Part shown: positions 36,848-43,049 of the stretch, piece by piece
Numbering within the stretch: position 1 is the stretch's first letter
How the letters are laid out: every line of letters begins with the position of its first letter
DNA from: Clostridiales bacterium
GTDB taxonomy: Bacteria; Bacillota; Clostridia; Oscillospirales; Feifaniaceae
Direction of reading: 5' to 3'
Length of the DNA stretch: 43,049 nt
NCBI GenBank assembly: GCA_012719075.1
Contig: JAAYBB010000038.1
Span: forward strand, 1 to 43,049
Made by a program: the position numbers and the translations under genes
Notes under the pieces: generated by a model
The model's database searches: none
What the model was told of the DNA's origin: nothing
What the model saw: only the letters and a program-made list of their open reading frames with translations

Positions 36848-36980
36848 GACCGCCCCCCGCGGCTGCGGGATACCGGATAGACAGGATGACGATTAAGACC
36901 GGCCCCCATGGTTGCGGGGCACCGGATAGACAGGATGACGATGGAGACCGACCCCCGCGGCTGCGGGGCACTGGATAAAA
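36839..36980 (+). repeat. 49-bp tandem repeat, nearly three copies
   Basis: Units at 36839-36887, 36888-36936 and 36937-~36980 share GACGAT-GAGACCG-CCCCC-GCTGCGGG-ACCGGATAGACAGGAT in interrupted form. The first unit begins inside the last codons of hslO and includes its stop codon. Each unit can fold CCCCC with CGGGG-type arms. It fills the gap to the aldolase gene. Confidence 0.85.
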
Positions 36981-37003
36981 CCGGATAAAGAGGAGGGGAT
37001 TTT

Positions 37004-37669
37004 ATGCTGTTACAGCATGAGCGGGAGCTGGTGGTGGCCTACGGCAAGAAGCTCATCGAGGCGGGGCTGACCCAGGGCACCGGCGGCAACGTCAGCGTAC
37101 TGAACCGGGAGCTGGGGCTGTTTGCGCTCTCGCCCTCCGGCATGGACTACTTTGCCATCGCCCCCGAACAGGTGGCGGTGCTGGCGCTGGACGGCCGCGT
37201 GGTGGATGCGCCCTGCAAGCCCTCGACCGAGCTCGAGCTGCACCGTGCGCTGTACAACCAAAAGCCCGAGGTCGGCGGCGTGGTGCACGCCCATTCACCC
37301 TATGCCACGGCCCTCTCCTGCATGCGGCGGGAGCTGCCGCCGCTGCACTATCTCGTGGCGCTGGCCGGCCGGCGGGTGCTCTGCGCGCCCTACGCCACCT
37401 TCGGCACCCCCGAGCTGGCCGAGGCGGTGACCTCGGTCATGGGGGACTGCCGCGCCGCGCTGATGGCCAACCACGGCATGATCGCGGCGGCCGAGACGCT
37501 GGCCGCGGCCTTCAAGATCGCCGAGGAAATTGAGTTCTGCGCCAGGCTGTACTGCACGGTGCTCTCGACCGGCGCACAGCCGGTGCTGCTGCCGGACGAG
37601 GAGATGGAGCGCCACTTTGCGCTGTTTCGCACTTATGGGCAGCCCGCAGGGGGGAGGGGTTCCACGTGA
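37004..37669 (+). CDS. Class II aldolase (L-fuculose-phosphate-aldolase-like)
   Basis: The 221-residue protein belongs to the FucA/AraD class II aldolase/adducin family: GLTQGTGGNVSVLNRE near the N-terminus, LSPSGMDYFAIAPEQV, PSTELELHRALY with the catalytic Glu, zinc ligands in GGVVHAHSPYATAL (HxH) and ANHGMIA. Such enzymes split sugar phosphates such as fuculose-1-phosphate to dihydroxyacetone phosphate and lactaldehyde; the actual substrate here is not clear, since no fucose genes are nearby. GAGGAGGGG precedes ATG 37004. The stop overlaps the next gene (GTGA). Confidence 0.85.
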   Translation: MLLQHERELVVAYGKKLIEAGLTQGTGGNVSVLNRELGLFALSPSGMDYFAIAPEQVAVLALDGRVVDAPCKPSTELELHRALYNQKPEVGGVVHAHSPYATALSCMRRELPPLHYLVALAGRRVLCAPYATFGTPELAEAVTSVMGDCRAALMANHGMIAAAETLAAAFKIAEEIEFCARLYCTVLSTGAQPVLLPDEEMERHFALFRTYGQPAGGRGST

Positions 37670-39507
37670 CCTTTGACCAGATGTTACAGCAGGTACAAAA
37701 GCCCTCCCACTACACCGGCGGGGAGCTGGGCAGCGTCGTCAAAGAAAGGCGCCCCGGCCTGCTGCGCTATGCCTTCTGCTTTCCCGACACTTACGACATC
37801 GGCATGTCCTACCTGGGCGGAAAGATCCTCTACGGGCTGCTCAACGAGCAGCCGGACGTCTGGTGCGAGCGGGTCTTCTCGCCGGCCGACGACATGGAGG
37901 CGCTGATGCGGGCGAACGGCCTGCCCCTCTACGGGCTGGAGAGCCGCGATCCCATCCGGGACTTCCACCTGGTCGGCTTCACGCTGCAGACCGAGCTCAA
38001 CTTCACCAACATCCTCAACATGCTGGATCTGGCCGGCATCCCGCTGCGCGCCGAGGACCGGACCGAGCTGTTTCCGCTGGTCCACGCCGGCGGGCCCTGT
38101 GCCTTCAACCCCGAGCCGCTGGCCGACTTCATCGACTTCTTTGTGATCGGCGAGGGCGAGGAGGTGCAGCTCGAGCTGGTGGAGGCGGTGCGGCGCTACC
38201 TCGGGCAGGGCGGTGGCGACCGCCGCGAGCTGCTGCGCCGCCTGGCCGGCATCGAGGGCGTCTATGTGCCCTCGCTCTACGACGTGACCTACCATGACGA
38301 CGGCACCCTCGCCTCCTTTGCGCCAAACGACGCGGCGGCGCCGGCTAGGGTCACCAAGCGGCTGGTGCGGGACATCGACAGCATCTACTACCCCACGCAG
38401 GTGGTGGTGCCCTTTTCGCAGGTGGTGCACGACCGCGTGATGCTCGAGGTCTTTCGCGGCTGCATCCGGGGCTGCCGCTTTTGCCAGGCCGGCACCATCT
38501 ACCGGCCGGTGCGCGAGAAGAGCCCCGAAGTGCTGGACGCCTGCGCCAAAAGGCTGATCGCCGGCACCGGCTACGACGAGATCTCGCTGACCTCGCTCTC
38601 GACCAGCGACCACACCCGCCTGATGGAGACCACCGGCCGTCTGCTGGACTGGTGCGACGACAGCCACATCAGCCTCTCGCTGCCCTCGCTGCGGGTGGAC
38701 AACTTCTCGATGGCGCTGATGGACAAGGTGCAGCGGGTGCGCAGGGGCGGCCTGACCTTTGCGCCCGAGGCCGGTAGCCAGCGGCTGCGCGACGTCATCA
38801 ACAAGCAGGTGACCGAGGCCGAGCTGCACCGCACCTGCTCCATCGCCTTTGAGGGGGGCTGGCACAGCATCAAGCTCTACTTCATGATCGGCCTGCCCAC
38901 CGAGACCATGGAGGACGTGGCCGGCATCGCCGACCTGGCCCAGAGCGTGGTGGACCTCTACTACGCCCGGCCGGATCGCCAAAAGGGCAAGGGCTGCAAG
39001 GTGACGGTCAGCGTGGCCACCTTCATTCCAAAGCCCTTCACCCCCTTCCAGTGGAGCGGGCAGGACGCGGGGGCGCTGATTGACGAGAAGATCGCGCTGC
39101 TGCGCAAAAGCATCCGCTCCAACAAGATTCAGTTCAACTACCACGACCGAAAGATGAGCTACTTCGAGGCGGTGCTCGCGCGCGGCGATCGGCGGCTGGG
39201 CCCTGCGATTTTGCGGGCTTTTGAGCTCGGGGCCAAGTTCGACGGCTGGGAGACCCACTTTGACCTCGACCGCTGGCTGCGGGCCTTCCGCGAGACCGGC
39301 ATCGACCCCGACTTCTACGCGCTGCGCGAGAAGTCCTACGACGAGCTGCTGCCCTGGGACTTCATCGACTGCGGCGTGGACAAGGACTACCTGTGGCGCG
39401 AGAACCAGCGGGCGCTGGCCGGCCTGGTGACGCCAAACTGCCGTGAGGCCTGCTCGGGCTGCGGCGCCGACCGACTGACGGAGGGGTATTGCCATGCAAA
39501 AGGTTAG
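37666..39507 (+). CDS. B12-binding radical SAM protein (TIGR03960 family)
   Basis: The 613-residue protein has an N-terminal cobalamin-binding-like region (CFPDTYDIGMSYLGGKILYG, YGLESRDPIRDFHLVGFTLQ) and a radical SAM core with the iron-sulfur motif FRGCIRGCRFCQAG and GYDEISLTSLSTSDH, LPSLRVDNFS, FAPEAGSQRLRDVINK. The C-terminal ~100 residues include a Cys-rich end (ACSGCGAD). The family pairs with TIGR03936/DUF2344 proteins, as here; some genomes fuse the two. The reaction is unknown. Start GTG 37666 with GGGGGAGGGG upstream; overlaps fucA-like stop and DUF2344 start. Confidence 0.92.
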   Translation: MTFDQMLQQVQKPSHYTGGELGSVVKERRPGLLRYAFCFPDTYDIGMSYLGGKILYGLLNEQPDVWCERVFSPADDMEALMRANGLPLYGLESRDPIRDFHLVGFTLQTELNFTNILNMLDLAGIPLRAEDRTELFPLVHAGGPCAFNPEPLADFIDFFVIGEGEEVQLELVEAVRRYLGQGGGDRRELLRRLAGIEGVYVPSLYDVTYHDDGTLASFAPNDAAAPARVTKRLVRDIDSIYYPTQVVVPFSQVVHDRVMLEVFRGCIRGCRFCQAGTIYRPVREKSPEVLDACAKRLIAGTGYDEISLTSLSTSDHTRLMETTGRLLDWCDDSHISLSLPSLRVDNFSMALMDKVQRVRRGGLTFAPEAGSQRLRDVINKQVTEAELHRTCSIAFEGGWHSIKLYFMIGLPTETMEDVAGIADLAQSVVDLYYARPDRQKGKGCKVTVSVATFIPKPFTPFQWSGQDAGALIDEKIALLRKSIRSNKIQFNYHDRKMSYFEAVLARGDRRLGPAILRAFELGAKFDGWETHFDLDRWLRAFRETGIDPDFYALREKSYDELLPWDFIDCGVDKDYLWRENQRALAGLVTPNCREACSGCGADRLTEGYCHAKG

Positions 39508-40159
39508 ACTGACCTTTGTCAAGCAGGGGACGGCCGTCTTTATCTCCCACCTCGACGTGCTGCGCAGCTACGCCAGGGGCCTGTCAAGGGCCGGCCTGCG
39601 GGTGCGCTACACCGAGGGCTTCAACCCCCAGCCCTACCTGGTCTTCAGCCCGCCGCTGTCGTTGGGCTACGCGAGCCTGTGCGAGCTCTGCGACTTTGAC
39701 CTCGAACAGGACCTGCCGGTGGAGCAGGTGGCCCCCAGGCTGGCCGCCGTGATGCCCGAGGGCCTGCGCCCGGTGGCCAGCGCCGTGCCGGTCCGCCGGC
39801 TGGGCGAGCTGGCGGCGGCCGCCTACCGGCTGGAGCTGCAGCTTCTGCCGCAGGCCGCGCCGGGGGCAGAGGGGGCGGTTCTGGCCTGCCTGAGCCGCCC
39901 CGAGATCCCGCTGTCCAAAAAGAGCAAGCGCGGCCAGCGCGAGGTCAATCTGGCGGCACTGGTCAAGGGGCTTGCGGTCGCGCAGCTAAGCGGCGGCCGG
40001 CTGCGGCTTGACTGCCGGCTGCCGGTGGCGGGGGAGGAGGCCGTCAACCCGCGCTGCCTGCTCGAGGTGCTGGCGCGGGACCTGCCCGAGCGGCCGGTGG
40101 CGGAGGCCGGCATCACGCGCACGGGGTTTTACCTGCGCGACGGGACCGCCTTTTCGTAA
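39494..40159 (+). CDS. DUF2344 domain protein (TIGR03936 family)
   Basis: The 221-residue protein shows the family start VRLTFVKQGTAVFISHLDVL, then RAGLRVRYTEGFNPQPYLVF and PPLSLGYASLCELCDFDL. It overlaps the radical SAM gene by 14 bases and is its usual partner, often found next to the rng/rne ribonuclease gene in other Firmicutes; that gene is not here. A role in RNA or ribosome modification has been suspected from context only. A tRNA-Pro gene on the opposite strand follows. Confidence 0.88.
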   Translation: MQKVRLTFVKQGTAVFISHLDVLRSYARGLSRAGLRVRYTEGFNPQPYLVFSPPLSLGYASLCELCDFDLEQDLPVEQVAPRLAAVMPEGLRPVASAVPVRRLGELAAAAYRLELQLLPQAAPGAEGAVLACLSRPEIPLSKKSKRGQREVNLAALVKGLAVAQLSGGRLRLDCRLPVAGEEAVNPRCLLEVLARDLPERPVAEAGITRTGFYLRDGTAFS

Positions 40160-40264
40160 GTGGGCGGGGCGGCTCTTCACGTGAGGGTTAATGCTTCGAG
40201 CGCTGTACCGACATCAGGCTGTTTCCCATTTTGCGCCGCGCATCCCCGTTTCGCCGAAATGCAA

Positions 40265-40307
40265 AAAGACCCGCAACGCCTACAAAGTACAGGCATTTCG
40301 GGTCTTT
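40265..40307 (-). terminator. Rho-independent terminator of tRNA-Pro
   Basis: Stem AAAGACCCG/CGGGTCTTT (40265-40273 with 40299-40307), with inner GCCT/AGGC, followed on the minus strand by a T-tract continuing from the stem. Confidence 0.75.
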
Positions 40308-40311
40308 CTAG

Positions 40312-40388
40312 TGGTCTGGGTGAGAGGACTTGAACCTCCGGCCTCTTGAACCCCATTCAAGCACGCTACCAAACTGCGCCACACCCAG
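40312..40388 (-). tRNA. tRNA-Pro(GGG)
   Basis: Minus strand: acceptor CTGGGTG/CACCCAG starting with the C1 seen in proline tRNAs, D-arm GCGC-AGTTTGGTA-GCGT, anticodon stem CTTGA/TCAAG around ATGGGGT (anticodon GGG), T-arm GGAGGTTCAAGTCCTC, discriminator A and encoded CCA. It is 77 nt long, with its own promoter and terminator. Confidence 0.97.
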
Positions 40389-40404
40389 GGATGTACCGAT
40401 AGTC

Positions 40405-40433
40405 AATATACCACAATCGCGCAGGGGTTGCAA
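40405..40433 (-). promoter_or_regulatory. Sigma-A promoter of tRNA-Pro
   Basis: Minus strand: -35 TTGCAA (40428-40433), 17-bp spacer, extended -10 TGG-TATATT (40405-40410). Confidence 0.7.
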
Positions 40434-40594
40434 GGGTTTTTTAAACCAAGCGGGGAAATCCCTGCGCCGTCCCCTTTTTATGGGACTCCTTTTATGGGAC
40501 CGCCCTTGTCTGACAACTGCCCCCTGCAAGCCATCTTGCCCTCCCCGACAAGAGGGGGTCACCTGTATCAAAATAGGGGGCGCCACCACCTGAG

Positions 40595-40623
40595 AGCCTT
40601 AAAAACGCCTCGTTTTCAAGGCT
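40595..40623 (+). terminator. Hairpin in the tRNA-Pro/nrdG gap
   Basis: AGCCTT-A-AAAACG pairs with CGTTTT-C-AAGGCT around CCT, followed by GTTGTTTTG on the plus strand. No plus-strand gene ends just before it, so its role is open. The rest of 40434-40736 shows no gene. Confidence 0.4.
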
Positions 40624-40736
40624 GTTGTTTTGAACCATCTCGAAACCTAAAAGGCCCGTCCGCAGGACAGCCACCCTCAAGCGATCGGCCGAAGCCGGCG
40701 CCGGCTGCAGGGTTCACCACAGGGCGGCGCATCCGC

Positions 40737-40765
40737 TTGAAAAGCGGCAGAAAACCCGTTATCAT
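40737..40765 (+). promoter_or_regulatory. Promoter of nrdG
   Basis: -35 TTGAAA (40737-40742), 17-bp spacer, -10 TATCAT (40760-40765). The leader to the ATG at 40787 is ~15 nt. Confidence 0.6.
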
Positions 40766-40786
40766 GAACCAAAAGGGAGTGGTGAA

Positions 40787-41479
40787 ATGCAGATCGGCGG
40801 CATGCAAAGGCTCTCTCTGCTGGATTACCCGGACAGGACCTGCTGCACCATTTTTACGGTGGGCTGCAATTATCGATGCCCCTTCTGCCACAACGCCTCG
40901 CTGGCGCTGGGGGAGCCGTCCGGGCCCGGCCTGTCGGAGGAGCAGATTCTGGCCTTTTTAAAGAGGCGGCAGGGGCTTTTGGACGGCGTGTGCATCACCG
41001 GCGGCGAGCCGCTGCTGCAGCAGGGACTGGAGGGGTTCATCGACCAAATCAAGGCCCTCGGCTTCTCGGTCAAGCTGGACACCAACGGGAGCTACCCCGA
41101 GCGGCTGCGGCAGCTGATCGACAGCGGACGGGTGGACTATGTGGCCATGGATGTCAAAAACACGCCGGACAAATACGGGCGCACCATCGGGGTGGACAAC
41201 CCTGACCTTACCCCTGTGCGGGACAGCATTTCGCTGTTGCTCTCGGGTGCCGTGCCCTGCGAGTTTCGCACCACCGTGGTGCGCGAGCTCCACACCGTGG
41301 AAGACCTGCTCGCCATTGCCCGCTGGATCAGGGGGGCGCCTCGGTACTATCTGCAAAATTACGTGGATTCCGACGACGTTTTGGTGGGCGGGCTCAGCGG
41401 CTACTCAAGGGAGGAGCTGCAGGCCCTTCTTGACCTGGTCCGCCCCACTCTCCCCGGCGCAGCGCTAAGGGGTGTGTAG
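40787..41479 (+). CDS. nrdG: Anaerobic ribonucleoside-triphosphate reductase activating protein (NrdG)
   Basis: The 230-residue radical SAM enzyme makes the glycyl radical on NrdD. The cluster motif is GCNYRCPFCHN (C27, C31, C34), with VCITGGEPLLQQGLEGFI, LDTNGSYPERL and YVAMDVKNTPDKY (glycine-rich and SAM-binding strands) downstream. It is the longer form annotated as pyruvate-formate-lyase-activase-like NrdG. GGGAG lies nine bases before the ATG. Unusually for many Firmicutes it precedes nrdD, and nrdD has its own promoter 58 bp later. Confidence 0.93.
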   Translation: MQIGGMQRLSLLDYPDRTCCTIFTVGCNYRCPFCHNASLALGEPSGPGLSEEQILAFLKRRQGLLDGVCITGGEPLLQQGLEGFIDQIKALGFSVKLDTNGSYPERLRQLIDSGRVDYVAMDVKNTPDKYGRTIGVDNPDLTPVRDSISLLLSGAVPCEFRTTVVRELHTVEDLLAIARWIRGAPRYYLQNYVDSDDVLVGGLSGYSREELQALLDLVRPTLPGAALRGV

Positions 41480-41481
41480 GA

Positions 41482-41529
41482 AGCCCATATATAGTATAAT
41501 TGTTTTTAAAACCCTACAAGATAAAGTAT
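41482..41529 (+). promoter_or_regulatory. Two NrdR-box-like sites upstream of nrdD
   Basis: Site 1 AGCCCATATATAGTAT (41482-41497) and site 2 CTACAAGATAAAGTAT (41514-41529) each match about 12 of 16 positions of the NrdR box consensus. Their start-to-start distance of 32 bp is the three-helical-turn spacing known for NrdR operators, and they lie just upstream of the nrdD -35. Confidence 0.6.
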
Positions 41530-41536
41530 AAATTCG

Positions 41537-41565
41537 TTGACTTCTCCCTGGCCTCAAGATATAAT
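41537..41565 (+). promoter_or_regulatory. Sigma-A promoter of nrdD
   Basis: -35 TTGACT (41537-41542), 17-bp spacer, -10 TATAAT (41560-41565). A small hairpin CAAGCC/GGCTTG (41579-41594) lies in the ~40-nt leader. Confidence 0.8.
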
Positions 41566-41612
41566 TGGGGATACTTAGCAAGCCCGAGGGCTTGAGGGTG
41601 GGAGATGAGCCG

Positions 41613-43049
41613 ATGGATCAAGTCGTAAAACGAGACAACCACATCACCGAGTTTGACTTGTCAAAGATCAGCAAGGCGATCACAAAGGCCTTTGTGGCCC
41701 AGAACAAGCAGTATCATCCGCAGACCATCGACTTTCTGGCCCTGAAGGTGACGGCCGATTTTGAGCCCAAAATCACCGACGGCAAAATTTCGGTCGAGGA
41801 TATCCAGGACAGCGTCGAGGTCGTGCTCATCAAGAGCGGATACGCCGATGTGGCAAAGGCCTTTATTTTATACCGAAAGCAGCACGAAAAGATGCGCAAC
41901 ATGAAGTCCACCATCCTGGACTTCAAGGACACCGTCAACAGCTACCTGAACATCACCGACTGGCGGGTAAAGGAAAACTCCACCGTGACCTATTCTGTCG
42001 GCGGGTTGATTTTGAGCAACTCCGGCACCATCACGGCCAATTACTGGCTCAGTGAAATTTACGATGCCGAAATTGCGCAGGCCCACCGCGACGCCGACCT
42101 CCACCTGCACGATTTGTCCATGCTGACCGGATACTGCGCCGGCTGGAGCTTAAAGCAGCTCATCCAGGAGGGGCTGGGCGGCATCCCCGGCAAAATCACC
42201 TCGTCGCCGGCCAGCCACCTGGCAACGCTGTGCAATCAGATGGTGAACTTCCTCGGCATCATGCAGAATGAGTGGGCGGGCGCACAGGCCTTTTCCTCCT
42301 ATGACACCTATCTTGCGCCCTTTGTCAAAGTGGACAATTTGCCCTATGACGCCGTTAAAAAGTGTGTCGAGAGCTTTATTTACGGCGTCAACACCCCCTC
42401 CCGCTGGGGCACGCAGGCGCCCTTCTCCAACATCACGCTGGATTGGGTCGTGCCAGGCGACCTGGCGGAGCTGCCGGCCATTGTCGGCGGCAAAGAGATG
42501 GACTTTACCTATCGGGACTGCCAAAGAGAAATGGACATGGTCAACAAGGCCTTCATCGAGATCATGATCGAGGGCGACGCCAACGGCCGCGGCTTCCAAT
42601 ACCCGATTCCGACCTATTCGATCACGCGGGATTTTGACTGGAGCGACACCGAGAACAACCGGCTCTTGTTTGAGATGACCGCCAAATACGGCACGCCTTA
42701 TTTCTCCAATTACATCAACAGCGACATGGAGCCCTCGGATGTGCGCAGCATGTGCTGCCGTCTCCGGCTGGATCTGCGCGAGCTGCGCAAAAAGGCCGGC
42801 GGCTTCTTTGGCAGCGGCGAGAGCACCGGCTCCATCGGCGTGGTGACCATCAACCTGCCCCGGATCGCATACCTTGCCAAGGACGAGGCGGATTTCTACG
42901 CAAGACTGGATAAGCTGATGGACATTTCCGCCCGCAGCCTGAAGGTCAAGCGTACCGTCATCACCCAGCTGCTGGATTCCGGCCTGTACCCCTACACCAA
43001 GCGCTACCTGGGTACTTTCAACAACCACTTCTCCACCATCGGCCTGATC
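41613..43049 (+). CDS. nrdD: Anaerobic ribonucleoside-triphosphate reductase (NrdD), 3' partial
   Basis: The first 479 codons are present; the frame runs off the window. Residues 1-~100 form an ATP-cone allosteric domain (VVKRDNHITEFDLSKISKAI, SVEDIQDSVEVVLIKSGYADV cut to DIQDSVEVVLI). The catalytic barrel follows: HRDADLHLHDL, FIYGVNTPSRWGTQAPFSN, PIPTYSI, and the active-site region SMCCRLRLDL with GGFFGSGESTGSIGVVTINL. The C-terminal zinc site and glycyl-radical loop lie beyond the window. The enzyme reduces NTPs to dNTPs without oxygen, using formate or a thiol system. ATG 41613 has GGGAGA upstream. Confidence 0.95.
   Translation, partial: MDQVVKRDNHITEFDLSKISKAITKAFVAQNKQYHPQTIDFLALKVTADFEPKITDGKISVEDIQDSVEVVLIKSGYADVAKAFILYRKQHEKMRNMKSTILDFKDTVNSYLNITDWRVKENSTVTYSVGGLILSNSGTITANYWLSEIYDAEIAQAHRDADLHLHDLSMLTGYCAGWSLKQLIQEGLGGIPGKITSSPASHLATLCNQMVNFLGIMQNEWAGAQAFSSYDTYLAPFVKVDNLPYDAVKKCVESFIYGVNTPSRWGTQAPFSNITLDWVVPGDLAELPAIVGGKEMDFTYRDCQREMDMVNKAFIEIMIEGDANGRGFQYPIPTYSITRDFDWSDTENNRLLFEMTAKYGTPYFSNYINSDMEPSDVRSMCCRLRLDLRELRKKAGGFFGSGESTGSIGVVTINLPRIAYLAKDEADFYARLDKLMDISARSLKVKRTVITQLLDSGLYPYTKRYLGTFNNHFSTIGLI

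Noticed and set aside
36839-36980. CRISPR-like repeats
   Set aside because: Units are contiguous with no spacers.
37684-39522. Minus-strand ORF of 612 codons opposite the radical SAM gene
   Set aside because: Shadow of a gene with an intact CxxxCxxC motif.

Overview
The window comes from a GC-rich, spore-forming, strictly anaerobic member of the Clostridia, probably of the Ruminococcaceae/Oscillospiraceae type. Evidence for this is the sporulation genes spoIIR and spoIID, a YlmC/YmxH-type protein, the anaerobic ribonucleotide reductase pair nrdG/nrdD, the NAD-linked dihydroorotate dehydrogenase pyrD/pyrK, a PyrR-type leader on the pyrimidine operon, and strong G/C third-position bias. Because of that bias most genes carry long false antisense ORFs, which are left out.

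Layout. 1-1700: an AT-richer decayed island (Kelch-repeat ORF joined to a helicase-like tail, an unknown C-terminal fragment, a broken tyrosine recombinase) that abuts the 3' end of tRNA-Leu(CAG). 1873-2200: tRNA promoter and a candidate 79-nt small RNA. 2.2-9.0 kb: spoIIR, ispE, a DUF378 protein, a phosphatase-superfamily lipoprotein, a tail-to-tail junction of two truncated genes (FAD oxidoreductase and UvrA-like ATPase), a metallophosphoesterase and trmB. 9.1-18.1 kb: pyrimidine operon pyrR-pyrC-pyrF-carA-carB-pyrK-pyrD with a PyrR attenuator; pyrB and pyrE are absent from it. 18.1-19.2 kb: histidine phosphatase and DUF1292 protein. 19.2-20.2 kb: no convincing protein gene, but strong promoters, a structured candidate RNA and a repeated terminator module. 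20.2-24.2 kb: uridine phosphorylase, SLH/Ig-like surface protein, a lipoprotein, an AT-rich small membrane protein and an XRE regulator. 24.2-27.0 kb (minus): a two-component system and YlmC/YmxH. 27.1-35.2 kb: rlmB, a P-type-ATPase-like pseudoenzyme, spoIID, queA, tgt and a methyltransferase. 35.2-35.8 kb: a duplicated array of perfect hairpins. 35.9-40.2 kb: hslO, 49-bp tandem repeats, a class II aldolase, and the B12-binding radical SAM/DUF2344 pair. 40.3-43.0 kb: tRNA-Pro(GGG), nrdG and the 5' part of nrdD behind two NrdR-like boxes.

How the genes work together. The pyr cluster encodes UMP synthesis steps under PyrR attenuation, with uridine salvage (udp) nearby; the remaining two de novo steps must be encoded elsewhere. 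queA and tgt cooperate in tRNA queuosine formation. spoIIR and spoIID belong to mother-cell/forespore development. nrdG activates NrdD for dNTP supply without oxygen.

Most notable points: the carA product has lost the whole glutaminase catalytic triad although all surrounding pyr genes look intact; the hairpin array at 35.2-35.8 kb, in which one stem has changed on both arms between copies; the catalytically dead P-type-ATPase-like membrane protein; two candidate non-coding RNAs; and a microhomology-type junction that truncates two convergent genes.
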